Source of the DNA: CAYTSA01 sp964440345
Lineage (GTDB): Bacteria; Desulfobacterota; Desulfovibrionia; Desulfovibrionales; Desulfovibrionaceae
Assembly (NCBI GenBank): GCA_964440345.1
Contig: CAYTSA010000034.1
Coordinates: 1-34,343, forward strand
Direction of reading: 5' to 3'
Length of the DNA: 34,343 bases
Translations under genes and position numbers: made by a program
The notes under the pieces: model-generated
What the model was told of the DNA's origin: nothing
The model's input: only the letters and a program-made list of their open reading frames with translations
Database searches by the model: none
Shown: in pieces, positions 23,379 through 32,793 of the stretch
Numbering within the stretch: the stretch's first letter is position 1
Layout of the letters: each line of letters opens with the position of its first letter

Positions 23379-25901
23379 TCAGCCTTTGAAAAACCTCAGC
23401 CGCAGGGCGTTGCTGACCACGGATACGGAGCTGAGGGCCATGGCCGCGCCCGCGATCATGGGCGAAAGCGTGGGCCCGCCAAACAGGTACAGCAGTCCGG
23501 CCGCCACGGGAATGCCAAGGGTGTTGTAGCCAAAAGCCCAGAACAAATTCTGCTTGATGTTGCGCAGCACCGCCCGAGAAAGCCGCAAAGCGGTGAGCAC
23601 CCCGCGCAAGTCTCCTTTCATGAGGACCACGTCGCCGGCCTCCACGGCCACGTCTATGCCCGTACCCATAGCCAGGCCCACGTCGGCCGTGGCCAGGGCC
23701 GGTGCGTCGTTCACGCCGTCGCCCACCATGCCCACCTTTTTTCCCTGCTTCTGCAGCTCGGCCACCTTGTTGGCCTTGTCCTCGGGCAGCACCTGGGCCA
23801 GCACGTTGGCTTCTGGGATGTTCACTTGCCGAGCCACGGCCCTGGCCGCAGCTGCAGCGTCGCCGGTGATCATGTAGACTTCCAGGCCGGCTTCCTGCAG
23901 CGCGGCGACCACCTCGGCCGCTTCTTCCTTAATATCATCGGCCACGCCGATGAGAGCGGCCGCCTTGCCGTCCACAGCCATGGCCAGGGGCGTGAAGCCC
24001 TGCTCGCCCATGGCTTCTACAGCCTGGGCCAGCTCCTGGCCGCCAGCGTTTTGCTCTTCCAGAAAAGACGGCGAGCCGACCAGAACGCCGCGGCCCTGCA
24101 CCCGGCCCTGCACTCCCTTGCCTGGCACGGCTTCGAAGTCTTCTACCGAATGCACTTGCAGAGATTTTTTTTGGGCCGCGCGGACCACCGCGCCGGCCAG
24201 GGGGTGTTCGGAGTCCTTTTCCAGGCTGGCGGCCAGGGCCAGAATCTCGTCCCGCTCCAGCCCACCGGCGCCGGGAAGGAGTGCGACTTCCTGCACTTCT
24301 GGCTGGCCCTTGGTAATGGTGCCGGTTTTATCCAGCACCAAGACGTCCAGCCGCCCAGCCTGCTCCAAGGCTTGGCCAGATTTGATCAGCGCCCCAAGCT
24401 GCGCCCCCCGGCCTGTGCCCACCATAATGGACGTGGGCGTGGCCAACCCCATGGCGCAGGGGCAGGCAATGACCAGCACGGAAATGAAGATACGCAGGGC
24501 GAAGGCGGTCTCGGCCCCGGCCAGCAGCCAGGCCGCGCCCGACACAACAGCCACGGCCATGACTGCAGGCACAAAATACAGGCTCACGGTGTCCACCAAA
24601 TTGGCGATGTCCGCCTTTGAGCCCTGGGCCTCCTGCACAAGTTGCACAATGCGGGCCAGTACGGTGTCAGAACCCACCCTGGTAGCGCGCATGGTAAAGG
24701 CGCCCTGGCCGTTCACCGTGCCCCCGGCCACGCTGTCGCCGGGCTCCTTGGAGACCGGGAAGGACTCGCCGGTGAGCATGGATTCGTCCACGTGGGATCG
24801 ACCGTCCGCCACCACGCCGTCTACAGGCACGCGGGCGCCGGGCCTGACAAACAGACGGTCGCCAGGTTTTACCTGGCCCACGGGCACTTCCTGGCGCTCG
24901 TCGCCGTCCACCAGCAAAGCCGTGTCCGGGGCCATGTCCATGAGGTTCTTGATGGCGTCCGAGGTGCGCGCCCGGGACCGGTATTCAAAATATTTACCCA
25001 GCGACACCAGGGCTATGAGCACTGCCGCAGATTCATAATACAGGTCCATGGCCTTGGCCTGGGGGCTGTGGCCCAGGACGATCTCGACAGTGTTCCACAG
25101 GGAATAGACCACGGCGGCGGACGTGCCCACGGCAATGAGCGAGTCCATGTTCGGCCCGCCCCGGAATAGATTCGGAAAGCCATTGCGGTAGAAATCCCGG
25201 CCGGACCAGAGCACTGGCAGGGTGAGCGCCAGTTGGACCAGGGCAAACACCAGGGGGGAGTGCATGGGGTGCATAAACGCTGGCAGCGGCAGCCCGGCCA
25301 TCTCGCCCATGGAGATGATCAGCAGCGGCAGGGCAAAGCCAAAGGCAGGGATGAGCCGTTTGCGCATTGCCGCCAGCTTGGCCGCGGTCTCGCGCTGCTG
25401 GTGCTCCCAGAGCCCGGCCGCGCTGTCTGCGCCTGCAGCGCCGTCTTCCAGTGGCTGCGCGGAATAGCCTGCGTTTTCTATAGCTTCGACAACCTGCCGG
25501 CGCAACTGGTCCGGGTCTGCTCCCGGCGCGGGCTGCACAGTGGCCGAATCCGTGGCCAGGTTCACGTTCACTTCGGCCGCGCCTTCCAGCTTAACCAGAG
25601 CTCGCTCCACACGGCTGGAGCAGGCGGCGCAGGTCATGCCGCCCACGCCAAAACGCAAAGGGCCGGCGGCGGGCGTCACCAGTTCAAAGCCCAGGGACGA
25701 AACCTTTTGCGACACGTCGTCCAAGCCTATCTTGCGGGGGTCCCAGTCCAGTTTCATGGATTCCGCAGCGAGATTGACGGAGACGTTTTCCACGCCTTCC
25801 ATTTTGCCCACCACGCGTTCTATACGGCTGGAGCATGCGGCGCAATGCATGCCGCGCACGGCAAAGCTGCCGGACTTTAGTGTTTCTTTCTTATGATCCA
25901 T
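23379..25901 (-). CDS. copA: Copper-exporting P1B-type ATPase
   Basis: The 840-residue product has two N-terminal heavy-metal-binding domains, GMHCAAC (Cys20, Cys23) and GMTCAAC (Cys91, Cys94). It has the copper-site CPC (480-482) in ACPCAMGLATPT, the phosphorylation site DKTGT (Asp524), the SEHPLAGAVV His-Pro motif of P1B pumps, and MVGDGVNDAPALA. Transmembrane segments flank these, including FALPLLIISMGEMAGLPLP. It should export Cu(I) from the cytoplasm. The ATG at 25901 is preferred over a GTG six bases upstream because AGAGG sits 7 nt before it. The gene diverges from a CopZ-type chaperone gene, with an 83-bp gap in which copper control would be expected. Confidence 0.96.
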   Translation of the reverse strand: MDHKKETLKSGSFAVRGMHCAACSSRIERVVGKMEGVENVSVNLAAESMKLDWDPRKIGLDDVSQKVSSLGFELVTPAAGPLRFGVGGMTCAACSSRVERALVKLEGAAEVNVNLATDSATVQPAPGADPDQLRRQVVEAIENAGYSAQPLEDGAAGADSAAGLWEHQQRETAAKLAAMRKRLIPAFGFALPLLIISMGEMAGLPLPAFMHPMHSPLVFALVQLALTLPVLWSGRDFYRNGFPNLFRGGPNMDSLIAVGTSAAVVYSLWNTVEIVLGHSPQAKAMDLYYESAAVLIALVSLGKYFEYRSRARTSDAIKNLMDMAPDTALLVDGDERQEVPVGQVKPGDRLFVRPGARVPVDGVVADGRSHVDESMLTGESFPVSKEPGDSVAGGTVNGQGAFTMRATRVGSDTVLARIVQLVQEAQGSKADIANLVDTVSLYFVPAVMAVAVVSGAAWLLAGAETAFALRIFISVLVIACPCAMGLATPTSIMVGTGRGAQLGALIKSGQALEQAGRLDVLVLDKTGTITKGQPEVQEVALLPGAGGLERDEILALAASLEKDSEHPLAGAVVRAAQKKSLQVHSVEDFEAVPGKGVQGRVQGRGVLVGSPSFLEEQNAGGQELAQAVEAMGEQGFTPLAMAVDGKAAALIGVADDIKEEAAEVVAALQEAGLEVYMITGDAAAAARAVARQVNIPEANVLAQVLPEDKANKVAELQKQGKKVGMVGDGVNDAPALATADVGLAMGTGIDVAVEAGDVVLMKGDLRGVLTALRLSRAVLRNIKQNLFWAFGYNTLGIPVAAGLLYLFGGPTLSPMIAGAAMALSSVSVVSNALRLRFFKG

Positions 25902-25929
25902 TGCCACACCTCTGTCTTTGCTTTACAAT

Positions 25930-25958
25930 ATTTCATTACAATCTAACCCCTCTGTAAA
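25930..25958 (-). promoter_or_regulatory. Putative copA promoter in the divergent copper region
   Basis: On the minus strand TTTACA (25958-25953) and TGAAAT (25935-25930) are 17 bp apart, with the copA start about 30 nt downstream of the -10. On the plus strand TACAAT (25937-25942) could serve copZ as a -10, without a good -35. The gap also has the near-direct repeats TTACAATA and TTACAATC. I see no clear CueR- or CopY-type dyad. Confidence 0.3.
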
Positions 25959-25984
25959 AAAAGTAAACCACACAGGAGGATATC

Positions 25985-26188
25985 GTGATAAATACAATAG
26001 AGGTTTCCGGCATGTCCTGCGGCCATTGCAAAGCAGCAGTGGAAAAAGCATTGAGCCAGATACCTGAGATTCGCGAGGTGGAAGTGGACTTGAACGCAGG
26101 CCGCGCCACATTCGAAGCAGAAGACTCACTGGACTTGGCCAAGGTCAAGTCCGCAATAGAAGAAGCCGGTTACGAAGCAACTCTATAG
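25985..26188 (+). CDS. copZ: CopZ-like copper chaperone (HMA domain)
   Basis: The 67-residue product is a single heavy-metal-associated domain: INTIEVSGMSCGHCKAAVEK with the copper-binding Cys12 and Cys15 in MSCGHC, then VEVDLNAGRATFEAE and VKSAIEEAGYEATL. Such proteins carry Cu(I) to CopA. The start is GTG at 25985, chosen because AGGAGG lies 5-6 nt upstream and the domain begins right there. It is divergent from copA and is followed 24 nt later by a small stress-type gene. Specificity for copper rather than another soft metal is inferred from the neighbour. Confidence 0.92.
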   Translation: MINTIEVSGMSCGHCKAAVEKALSQIPEIREVEVDLNAGRATFEAEDSLDLAKVKSAIEEAGYEATL

Positions 26189-26212
26189 CCGCCAAGAGAT
26201 AAGGAGACGTTG

Positions 26213-26497
26213 ATGTCTGACAAGGAACAGTTTGGCGTAAGCATGCAGCAACAACTGGACGAGTGGAAAAAATCCCTCGAGGAGTCCGAGGCCGAGGCGG
26301 AAGCCAAGGGAGCGAGTTTCATGGATCGCGTGCGGCCGGACCTGGACAAGGTCTACGGCTGGTACGGCGAGGCCAAGCTGAAGCTGCGTTTGCTCCAGAT
26401 GGACAGCGAAGACGCCGCCGGTGACGTGAAAGCCGGCCTGAACAAGGCCATGAATGAGCTGAAATCAGCCTGGGACAAGGCCAGGAGCCATTTTTAG
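26213..26497 (+). CDS. Small coiled-coil protein, sll1863-like stress family
   Basis: The 94-residue product is highly charged and almost wholly helical (QQLDEWKKSLEESEAEAEAK, then LKLRLLQMDSEDAAGDVKAG). It ends in a pattern resembling the sll1863 family of stress-response proteins (LKAGLN.A...LKSAWDKA). It has no signal peptide or membrane segment. The ATG at 26213 follows AAGGAGA by 5 nt. It lies 24 nt after copZ, so co-transcription with copper handling is likely. Function is unknown, and the family match was judged by eye. It ends with TAG, and an intergenic repeat follows 23 nt later. Confidence 0.75.
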   Translation: MSDKEQFGVSMQQQLDEWKKSLEESEAEAEAKGASFMDRVRPDLDKVYGWYGEAKLKLRLLQMDSEDAAGDVKAGLNKAMNELKSAWDKARSHF

Positions 26498-26520
26498 AGA
26501 TTTTTCTGAAGCACTTGTAC

Positions 26521-26550
26521 ATTGTTTCAGGAGCGAGCGTTGTCTCAACG
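26521..26550. repeat. Dispersed intergenic repeat, copy 3
   Basis: This 30-bp segment is the inverse of 12638-12667 with one mismatch (C for T at the 14th position). It contains the palindromic core CGTTG-TCT-CAACG. It lies between the convergent ends of the sll1863-like gene and the yhaN-like gene. As with copy 1 at kaiC, the adjacent gene ends in TTTAGAG or TTAGAG at its TAG stop. Confidence 0.7.
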
Positions 26551-26568
26551 AGAAAAAGCGCTTGAGGT

Positions 26569-29500
26569 CTAGTCTGCTGTCTGCAGTCTGCTCACTGAAA
26601 GGCTGTGTTCAGGCAGTGTCTGCCTGGCCAATTCCACCAGGTGTTCATGGTGGGTGAAGAAGACGACTTGTGTGCGTTCGGCCAGACCGGCAAAGGCTTG
26701 CAGGGCCTTGGCCGAGCGCTCGTCGTCAAAATGGACCAGCACGTCGTCCACGATGAAGGGCATAGGGCCGTTGGCGGAGACGTAGCGCTCCAGCCCAGCC
26801 AGCCGCAGAGACAGGAACAGCTGGTCCCGGCTGCCGTCGCTCAGGTTGTCGATGTCCAGCACCCCGCCTTCGGGACGAAGCGCCCTGAGCACCGGGTCGC
26901 CTCTCTCATTGAAATCCGCGCGCACGCCGGCAAACGAATTTCCAGTCATGTTAGCAAAATACCTTCCTGCAATCTCAAGCAGAGGGCTTTCATTGGCCTC
27001 CCGGTAGCGCTCCATGGCCCGGGAAAGTACGACGGAGGCTGTGCGCATGGCCATGTACCGCCGGGCTTCCTCCTCCAGCTCCACAGTCAAGGCGGACTCT
27101 TGTTCAGCCAGATCCCGCGCTTGGGACGTTCCGTCCATGGCCGCCAGCAGAGTTTCCTTGACGCGGATTTCGCCGATCAGCTCATTGCGTCTGGGGTCCA
27201 GTTCTGCGCGGGCCTGTTCAAGCGCCGCAATGTCCGCCGCCAGCGAATCAATGTTCTGGTCCATTATCTCGCGAAGAAAATCTTCAACGTCTGCGCCTGC
27301 CGCAAGCGGGAGTATGCCGGCCTCCACTTCTTTGCGTTCAGCTGTTATGTCTGCCCGCTCCCGCGCCCGTTTTTCCGCTTCCGGCAGTTCCTCCGGCTGT
27401 TCCACGCCCGCCGCTGCGCACAGCTGCCGCAACTCCTCCTGGTGTTCGCTCAACTCCACGCTGGCCTGGCCGCGCTCAGCCACGGCTTTGCGGATGTCTT
27501 CCTGCAGTTTCTCCCGTTCCCGGCGATGTTGCGCATCGCGGTTCACCCTGTGCAGCAGCTCANNNNNNNNNNATAGCTTCCTCCGGGGGAGCCGCCGCCA
27601 GATCCGGACCATAAGCTTCCACCAGCTCACGCACGCTGGCGGCATAGGTTTCGCGGTCGCGCTCCATGGCTGCTATCCGGGCTTCCTGGTCCCGGGCCTT
27701 GTCCAGTTTGGCAAACACGTCTTCCAATTCGTCCAGAACATCGCGCACATTGCCCGGGTCGGCGTCGGCGGCGAATCCCAGGCCGGCCACGGCCACGGCC
27801 CACTGTTCCCGCCATTCATTCATGGATAGCTCGCGTTGCTGCAAGAGCTGGCGCTGCTCGTTCTTCTGGCGCTCCGCCTGCTGGAGCTTCTCCTGCAGTC
27901 CGGCGTGAATCGTTGTGCGCTCCTGGTGGCGCTGCACCAAGCGTTTGGCCTGGGCCAGCGTTTCATTCAAGGTTGCGCCGGGTTTTGATTTGGGCTCTTG
28001 CAATCGATCCATCTCCCGCCGCAGTTTTTCGCTCAAGGCCTCCCGCCGCGAGCGCAGCCGGGCAACCGCCTGTTGCTGCTCCTGCACCCGGCCGGCCACG
28101 GCTATCACTTCGTGAGCCTTGGCCAGCCAGTCGCTCATTTCGCGCGGAGGCAGGGGCTTTGCCGCCACGCCCGACCATGTTTCCAACCACTGGTCTTGCA
28201 GCGCGGCGCATTCGCGTTCCAGCCGGGAAAGCTCCGCCAACATGTCCTGTTGCCGTTCACGCAACTGCCGCTCTTCCGCCGCCAGACTGTCAGCCCTGGC
28301 GACTTCCTCGGCCCGCTCGAACATGGAGTCCGCGGCGGCGTCTGCATGCTGCATGCTCAGCTCAAAGGCGTCAGCCAGGGGCTTGCCGGGATAAGCGGCC
28401 AGGAACTCCTCCTCGGCCTGGACGGAGTCCAGCCATACGGCGCGGACGCTTTGCCACCCCCGGTCGCGCAGGGTCCGCCTCTTGTCCCGCTCTTCCCGGG
28501 TTATCAATTCACCGCCGCCGGCCAGATTGCTGCGCTCTGCAACGATGTGCTCCAGCCGTTGCGCCGTTTCGGCCTGTTGTTCGGCAATTGTGCGTTTTTG
28601 CTGTTCCAAAAGGGAAAAAGCGTCTTCAAAGCGCCGCACGGTCCGTTCAAGCGGCATGGACGCTTTTTGCAGCTGCTCCAGGTTGCCTTGCCACAGCCCC
28701 AACCGTTGCAAGGCTTGCTCCGCCGCCTCCTTTTGGGCGGCAAGGCCGGCTTCCGCCTCGGCCAGCTCGCGGTCAATTTCGCCGGCTTGCCGGGCTTCCT
28801 CCACGGCGTCGGCAAGGGCGCCGACGTCCTTCCCCGGGACCGCCGCTTCAGCCTGAGCGCCCAGCTGCTCAAGGGTTGCGTCCGCCTTGTGCGCTGCGTC
28901 CCTGGCCTCATCAAGACGAACCTGCCGCGTGTGATGCTCCTGTATAAGCCTGTTGATCCTGCCCTTTTCCGGCTTGCCAAGCCGCAGGGCGTCAGCCTGC
29001 TCCAGCTCAATACCGGGCCGCAGCCTGTGCAACGACGCTTCGGCGACGCGCCGCAATTCCCGGCTGCTGTGGACCAGGCTCGCTGTATCTGCGCGGGCCT
29101 TGTCCAGCACCGGGGTTTGCGCGGCCATTCTTTTGACATGTTCCGCGCCGTTGGCCAGGACGTCGTTGGCGGGCAGTGCTTCCAACTTTTTAGACAACGT
29201 CTTCAGATTGGTCTCAGCATTTTCCAAGCTTTTTTTGGCTGCCTCCATCTTGGTCTGCGCCCGCATGCGCCGGATGGAGAAATCAGGGTCCAGAAGCGGC
29301 GCGTCCTTGACTGCATGTAATTGTTCAAGAATATCCCGCCGGCGGCTGGCCAGGGGCAGCGCATCGCGTTTTCGGCGCAGTTCGTGCAATCGTTCGTCCA
29401 TCTCCCTCATCTGCTGGGCCGTTGTGTCCTGGGTGGCGCGCATGTCCTTCAGTTCAGCGCGCAAACGCTTCCACTCGCGATGGTCAAGGACAGAGTCGCG

Positions 29501-30085
29501 CAGTTGCTGGCGCACGTCCTTGAGTTTTTTCACCAATTCCGGGACGTTCTGGTTCTGGCCTCTGGGCTTGAATATCTCGCCCAAGCGATCGTCAAGCGCT
29601 TCGCGCATTTTGCGCAGGTCAAGCACCCCGGAGGAGGCGGCAAAGAGTGTCTCGCCCAGTTCGCCGTCAGACTGCAGAACGGTTTCGCGTCCCTTGAGCA
29701 ACGTTTCGTGCGATACGCCAAAACCCAGCTCAAACATCCGCTCAGTCATGTTGCCCAGCAGCCCTTCCAGTTGTTTCTGGTCAAAAGCCTTGCCTGTGGA
29801 TTCATCGACAAGATCGTTTTTGCGCCTTTTATAGCGCGCCAGCTGCAGCTTTTCGCCATTGCGCAGCACTACTTCCGCAGCTATGCACAGCTCTTTGTAG
29901 TCATGCAGCCAGGCGTCTTCAGTGCGTTGTCCAATGCCGAACAGAAAAGAACGCACCCCTCGCAGCGCCGTGGATTTGCCAGCCTCGTTAGGCCCGTACA
30001 CCAGCTGCAAACCAGGCCCGCTGAAGTCCAGCTCCATGCCGGTAAAGCCGCCCCAGGCGCGAAGCTGCAGGCGTTGTATCTTCAT
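26569..30085 (-). CDS. YhaN-like SMC/Rad50-type ATPase, crossed by an assembly gap
   Basis: The N-terminal part (30085-27573) starts MKIQRLQLRAWGGFTGMELD with Walker A GPNEAGKST (31-39) and runs into long coiled coils. Ten Ns (27563-27572) interrupt it. The C-terminal part (27562-26569) resumes with coiled coil and ends with the ABC-type signature LSDGSRDQLFLSLR, Walker B PFIVDDVLVHFDD and FFTHHEH. Together they make one YhaN/SbcC-like ATPase of about 1,170 residues. The two parts are in frame if the true gap is a multiple of three; ten is probably a placeholder, so the apparent frame change is not evidence of mutation. Its start overlaps the nuclease gene stop (ATGA). The pair should act as an SbcCD-like DNA end-processing complex. 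Confidence 0.85.
27563..27572. other. Assembly gap (10 Ns)
   Basis: Ten unresolved bases interrupt the coiled-coil region of the yhaN-like gene. The flanking reading frames differ by one position when ten bases are counted. Coding on both sides is otherwise clean, so the run is most likely a fixed-size placeholder. Confidence 0.95.
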
Positions 30086-31332
30086 TCCTGGCTCCTGGAG
30101 TATTCTGTCGAATCCAGAAAGATGGAGAGCACCACGTCCCGGACTTTTTGCAGCTGGTCTTTGGTTGCTTCATGCGGCAGGGAAACGCCTGCTTGGGCCA
30201 TCTTGGCCTTCAGGTCAGTAAAATCCGGCTGCAATGCAGCGAACACCTCAGGATCATTCGCCAATTCGTTAAGATACTGCAATAGCTCTCCCAGGGGCCC
30301 GCTGGACTGGGCAAGGTCCTCAAGGCTTGTGTTTGGCCGGGTGCGCACCTCCACTTTCTCCACCCACACGTCGTCTAGTGTAGAGGACATGGCGCGGATC
30401 TGGCTGGCCAGCGCTTCGTGTTCGGACGTCAAACGGCTGTGCGCCAGGCAGCGGCCGGAAAGCACAGCCCGAGCCCCAAGTATGCGCCCGCCGTATCCAG
30501 GCAGCACATTTTGCAGCGTGTCCAGAAAAATAGACGCCGCTTGTTCTAGTGTCTCGGCGCCGGACACGTCTGCTTCCACCACTGCCCAGCGCATCACGTC
30601 CATGTCCACGAACTCATGGCTGCAGCGCCTGGGCGAAACCTCTACGCGCACGCAGCCTTTTGCGCCCGGCTCGCGGATATGCCGGGCCTGCAGACAGCCT
30701 GCGTAGACTGCTGCGGGGTTTTCGTTGATGACCTGCCGCTCGTGCACGTGCCCTAGCGCCCAGTATTCGTAGCCTTTGGCCGCCAGGTCCGTGGCGCTAC
30801 AGGGAGCGTAGCGCTGGTGGTTGGTCCCTGTGCCGGCGGCCATGGCGTGCAGCAGGCCCACGTTGACGCGGCCGGGGACCGGCTCTGGAAAGTCGGCTGC
30901 CAGGTTCCTGGGCTCTTCCTTGTCCCGGAAACTCTGGCCGTGCACGGCCATGTTCAGGTCCTCTATGATCCAGGTTTCCGGCTGCAGCGATCCAAAAACG
31001 TGGACATTTTCCGGCAGGGGCAGGTCCTTGGTCATGGCGTTTTCTGCATCGTGGTTGCCGCGAACCAGGCCCACGCGGACATCGTGCTTTTGCAGGCGGC
31101 GCAGCTGCTGGACAATGAACAGTCCAGTCTGAAAATCTTTCCAGTCGCCGTCATAGAGGTCGCCGGCAATGAGCAGCAGCGGCGCGCCCTGATCTATAAC
31201 GTAGTCAACCAGATTCTCCAGCGCCCGGCGGGAGGCGCCCCTGACAGCCTCCACTGGCGCGCCGGCATAGCGGGAAAGCCCCCGCAGGGGGGAGTCGAGA
31301 TGTACGTCGGCGGCGTGGATAAACAGGGTCAT
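30082..31332 (-). CDS. YhaO-like SbcD-type DNA exonuclease (metallophosphoesterase)
   Basis: The 416-residue product has the calcineurin-like phosphoesterase motifs of Mre11/SbcD: HAADVHLDSP (Asp9, His11), LIAGDLYDG (Asp58), VRGNHDAE (Asn93, His94), LLHAMAAG (His162) and LGHVHERQ (His195, His197). A C-terminal region of about 180 residues would bind the partner ATPase. This matches the YhaO half of the YhaN/YhaO pair, with the ATPase gene starting inside its stop codon. All metal ligands are present, so it should be active. Its ATG overlaps the stop of a 90-residue upstream gene. Confidence 0.9.
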   Translation of the reverse strand: MTLFIHAADVHLDSPLRGLSRYAGAPVEAVRGASRRALENLVDYVIDQGAPLLLIAGDLYDGDWKDFQTGLFIVQQLRRLQKHDVRVGLVRGNHDAENAMTKDLPLPENVHVFGSLQPETWIIEDLNMAVHGQSFRDKEEPRNLAADFPEPVPGRVNVGLLHAMAAGTGTNHQRYAPCSATDLAAKGYEYWALGHVHERQVINENPAAVYAGCLQARHIREPGAKGCVRVEVSPRRCSHEFVDMDVMRWAVVEADVSGAETLEQAASIFLDTLQNVLPGYGGRILGARAVLSGRCLAHSRLTSEHEALASQIRAMSSTLDDVWVEKVEVRTRPNTSLEDLAQSSGPLGELLQYLNELANDPEVFAALQPDFTDLKAKMAQAGVSLPHEATKDQLQKVRDVVLSIFLDSTEYSRSQE

Positions 31333-31601
31333 GCCGCTCTCCTGTGCAAGAAAAGTATCACGTTCTGAAGTGAAGCTCTCTGCAGTGATGTGCTGTAATT
31401 GTCATGCATTGGCTGCTCCCATAAGCGCTTCCACCGCGCAAAAGCATCTGCAATATATCGAAACTGCTTATAAAATTGACAAAGCCCGCGAAACTGAAAA
31501 TTTGACTCATCCATGAAAGAGATTACCTTCATACTGTCAGACCACGGCGGCATGGGTAGTGCGCCAGTGTTGCCTGGACATGTCTGACACAGCCGGCTCA
31601 T
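31329..31601 (-). CDS. Small unknown protein leading the yhaO-yhaN operon
   Basis: A 90-residue reading frame starts MSRLCQTCPGNTG after a very strong AGGAGG ribosome site with 5-nt spacing. It ends with a 4-nt ATGA overlap onto the yhaO start, so it is very likely translated and coupled. It contains a Cys-x2-Cys pair near the N-terminus (Cys5, Cys8) and an aromatic, basic middle (FYKQFRYIADAFARWKRLWE), but no signal peptide or membrane segment. Base composition is less GC-rich than its neighbours. I recognise no family. Position suggests a regulator or accessory factor of the nuclease complex; that is inference. Confidence 0.6.
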   Translation of the reverse strand: MSRLCQTCPGNTGALPMPPWSDSMKVISFMDESNFQFRGLCQFYKQFRYIADAFARWKRLWEQPMHDNYSTSLQRASLQNVILFLHRRAA

Positions 31602-31617
31602 CCCTTCCTCCTTTTGC

Positions 31618-31639
31618 AGCCCCGCCAAATGGCGGGGCT
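31618..31639. repeat. Perfect 9-bp-stem hairpin in a divergent intergenic region
   Basis: AGCCCCGCC (31618-31626) pairs with GGCGGGGCT (31631-31639) around the loop AAAT. On the minus-strand transcript it ends about 6 nt before the ribosome site of the 90-residue gene, so it could affect translation. On the plus strand it precedes the peptidase promoter and is followed by only CTCTT, weak for a terminator. Confidence 0.6.
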
Positions 31640-31668
31640 CTTCAGTTGGCCCATCCCAATAAATTTTC

Positions 31669-31698
31669 TTGCACGAACGCCATGGTGCGGCGTATAGA
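31669..31698 (+). promoter_or_regulatory. Putative sigma-70-type promoter of the peptidase gene
   Basis: TTGCAC (31669-31674) and TATAGA (31693-31698) are 18 bp apart. The expected transcript start lies about 20 nt before the ATG at 31725 and leaves room for the GGAGG ribosome site at 31711-31715. Confidence 0.5.
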
Positions 31699-31724
31699 CA
31701 TTTCAAACTTGGAGGAAAACACTG

Positions 31725-32792
31725 ATGCACACTGCGACATATTATGCACCGCTTGCTCAGGTGCGATATGGTTTTTGCCTTATCCTGCTTCTTATGGCAA
31801 GCCTCGCTTGGGCGGACTCCCCTCAAGCCTTTTTGCCGGAAGACGATATCGCCGCCATTCAGTCCAAAATTCTGGAAAACGGCTATGACTTTACCGTGGC
31901 CCCCAACTGGGTGACCGAGTTGCCGGACGGTCTGAAACCTTATGGCCGCCGCCCGCCTGTACAGCCTGAACCTTACGCCATGGACATGGGGCCGCTGGAG
32001 CGGATTTCTGGCCGGGTGGACCTGCCTGCTTCTTTTGACTGGCGCGATTACGAGGGGCGTTCATACATTGGTGAGGTGCGCAACCAGGGTTCCTGCGGGT
32101 CTTGCTACGCTTTTGGCGCATGCGCTGCTGCAGAGGGCGTCTACAATGCCGCCAATAACCTGTATGACGACAACACAGTGGATTTTTCTGAATCCTACAT
32201 CATATGGTGTTTGGGTTTTCTTCCCAAGTATTCTTCGCATTTTCAAGGGTGCGATGGAGCAGATTATGATTACTATGAAGTGCGGGCGTTAACGGTTGAG
32301 GGCGCAACCTACGAGCGCAACTTTCCGTATATGGAGTCTTCCTCCGGGCCCTGCCCTTACAAAGGCGACGAGCTTGTCGTGTTTGATTCCTGGAACCGGG
32401 TTCCCTGCAACGACATCGACGCCATAAAAACCGCCATCATGACCTATGGCGTTGTTGACGCAGCTGTGTATGTAAGTACAGCGTTTGAAGCATACCAAAG
32501 CGGACTTTACGAAGACACAAAAACTACCTGCACGTCATTTTACGGTCCTTGTTACTACGCGGACACCGATCACAGCATAGCCTTGGTGGGCTGGAACGAC
32601 AATGGCGACGCAGAAAACAACGGGTACTGGATTTTGCGCAACAGCTGGGGGACCGACTGGGGCGAAGACGGCTACATGCGCATCAAGTACACCTCAGCTC
32701 ACGTAGGCTGCGCCGTGGTGTACTTGACATACAGCAGCGCCCATACCGCCAGCGTCAGCATCAACGCAGTGTATCAGCTGTTGCTGCAGTAA
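31725..32792 (+). CDS. Secreted papain-family (C1) cysteine peptidase
   Basis: The 355-residue product has a signal peptide (FCLILLLMASLAWA, cleavage after about Ala30), a short pro-region, and a papain-type catalytic domain from about residue 100 (LPASFDWRDYEG). The catalytic set is complete: Gln121 and Cys127 in QGSCGSCYAFG, His283 in DHSIALVGW, and Asn306 in RNSWGTDWGEDGY. Several further cysteines suggest disulfides and an extracytoplasmic location. The pro-region of about 70 residues is short and not a clear I29 inhibitor. The gene has its own promoter and a GGAGG site. It meets the beta-helix gene tail to tail, one base apart. The substrate is unknown. Confidence 0.92.
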   Translation: MHTATYYAPLAQVRYGFCLILLLMASLAWADSPQAFLPEDDIAAIQSKILENGYDFTVAPNWVTELPDGLKPYGRRPPVQPEPYAMDMGPLERISGRVDLPASFDWRDYEGRSYIGEVRNQGSCGSCYAFGACAAAEGVYNAANNLYDDNTVDFSESYIIWCLGFLPKYSSHFQGCDGADYDYYEVRALTVEGATYERNFPYMESSSGPCPYKGDELVVFDSWNRVPCNDIDAIKTAIMTYGVVDAAVYVSTAFEAYQSGLYEDTKTTCTSFYGPCYYADTDHSIALVGWNDNGDAENNGYWILRNSWGTDWGEDGYMRIKYTSAHVGCAVVYLTYSSAHTASVSINAVYQLLLQ

Positions 32793-32793
32793 A

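Noticed and set aside
23301..24620. Long open frame on the plus strand (439 codons)
   Set aside because: It is antisense to copA, whose motifs are complete; the translation is a low-complexity shadow.
27998..29320. Long open frame on the plus strand (440 codons)
   Set aside because: It is antisense to the coiled-coil part of the yhaN-like gene and has no domain of its own.
31618..31639. Intrinsic terminator
   Set aside because: The stem is strong, but neither strand has a following U-tract, and it lies between two divergent genes where no transcript needs to end.
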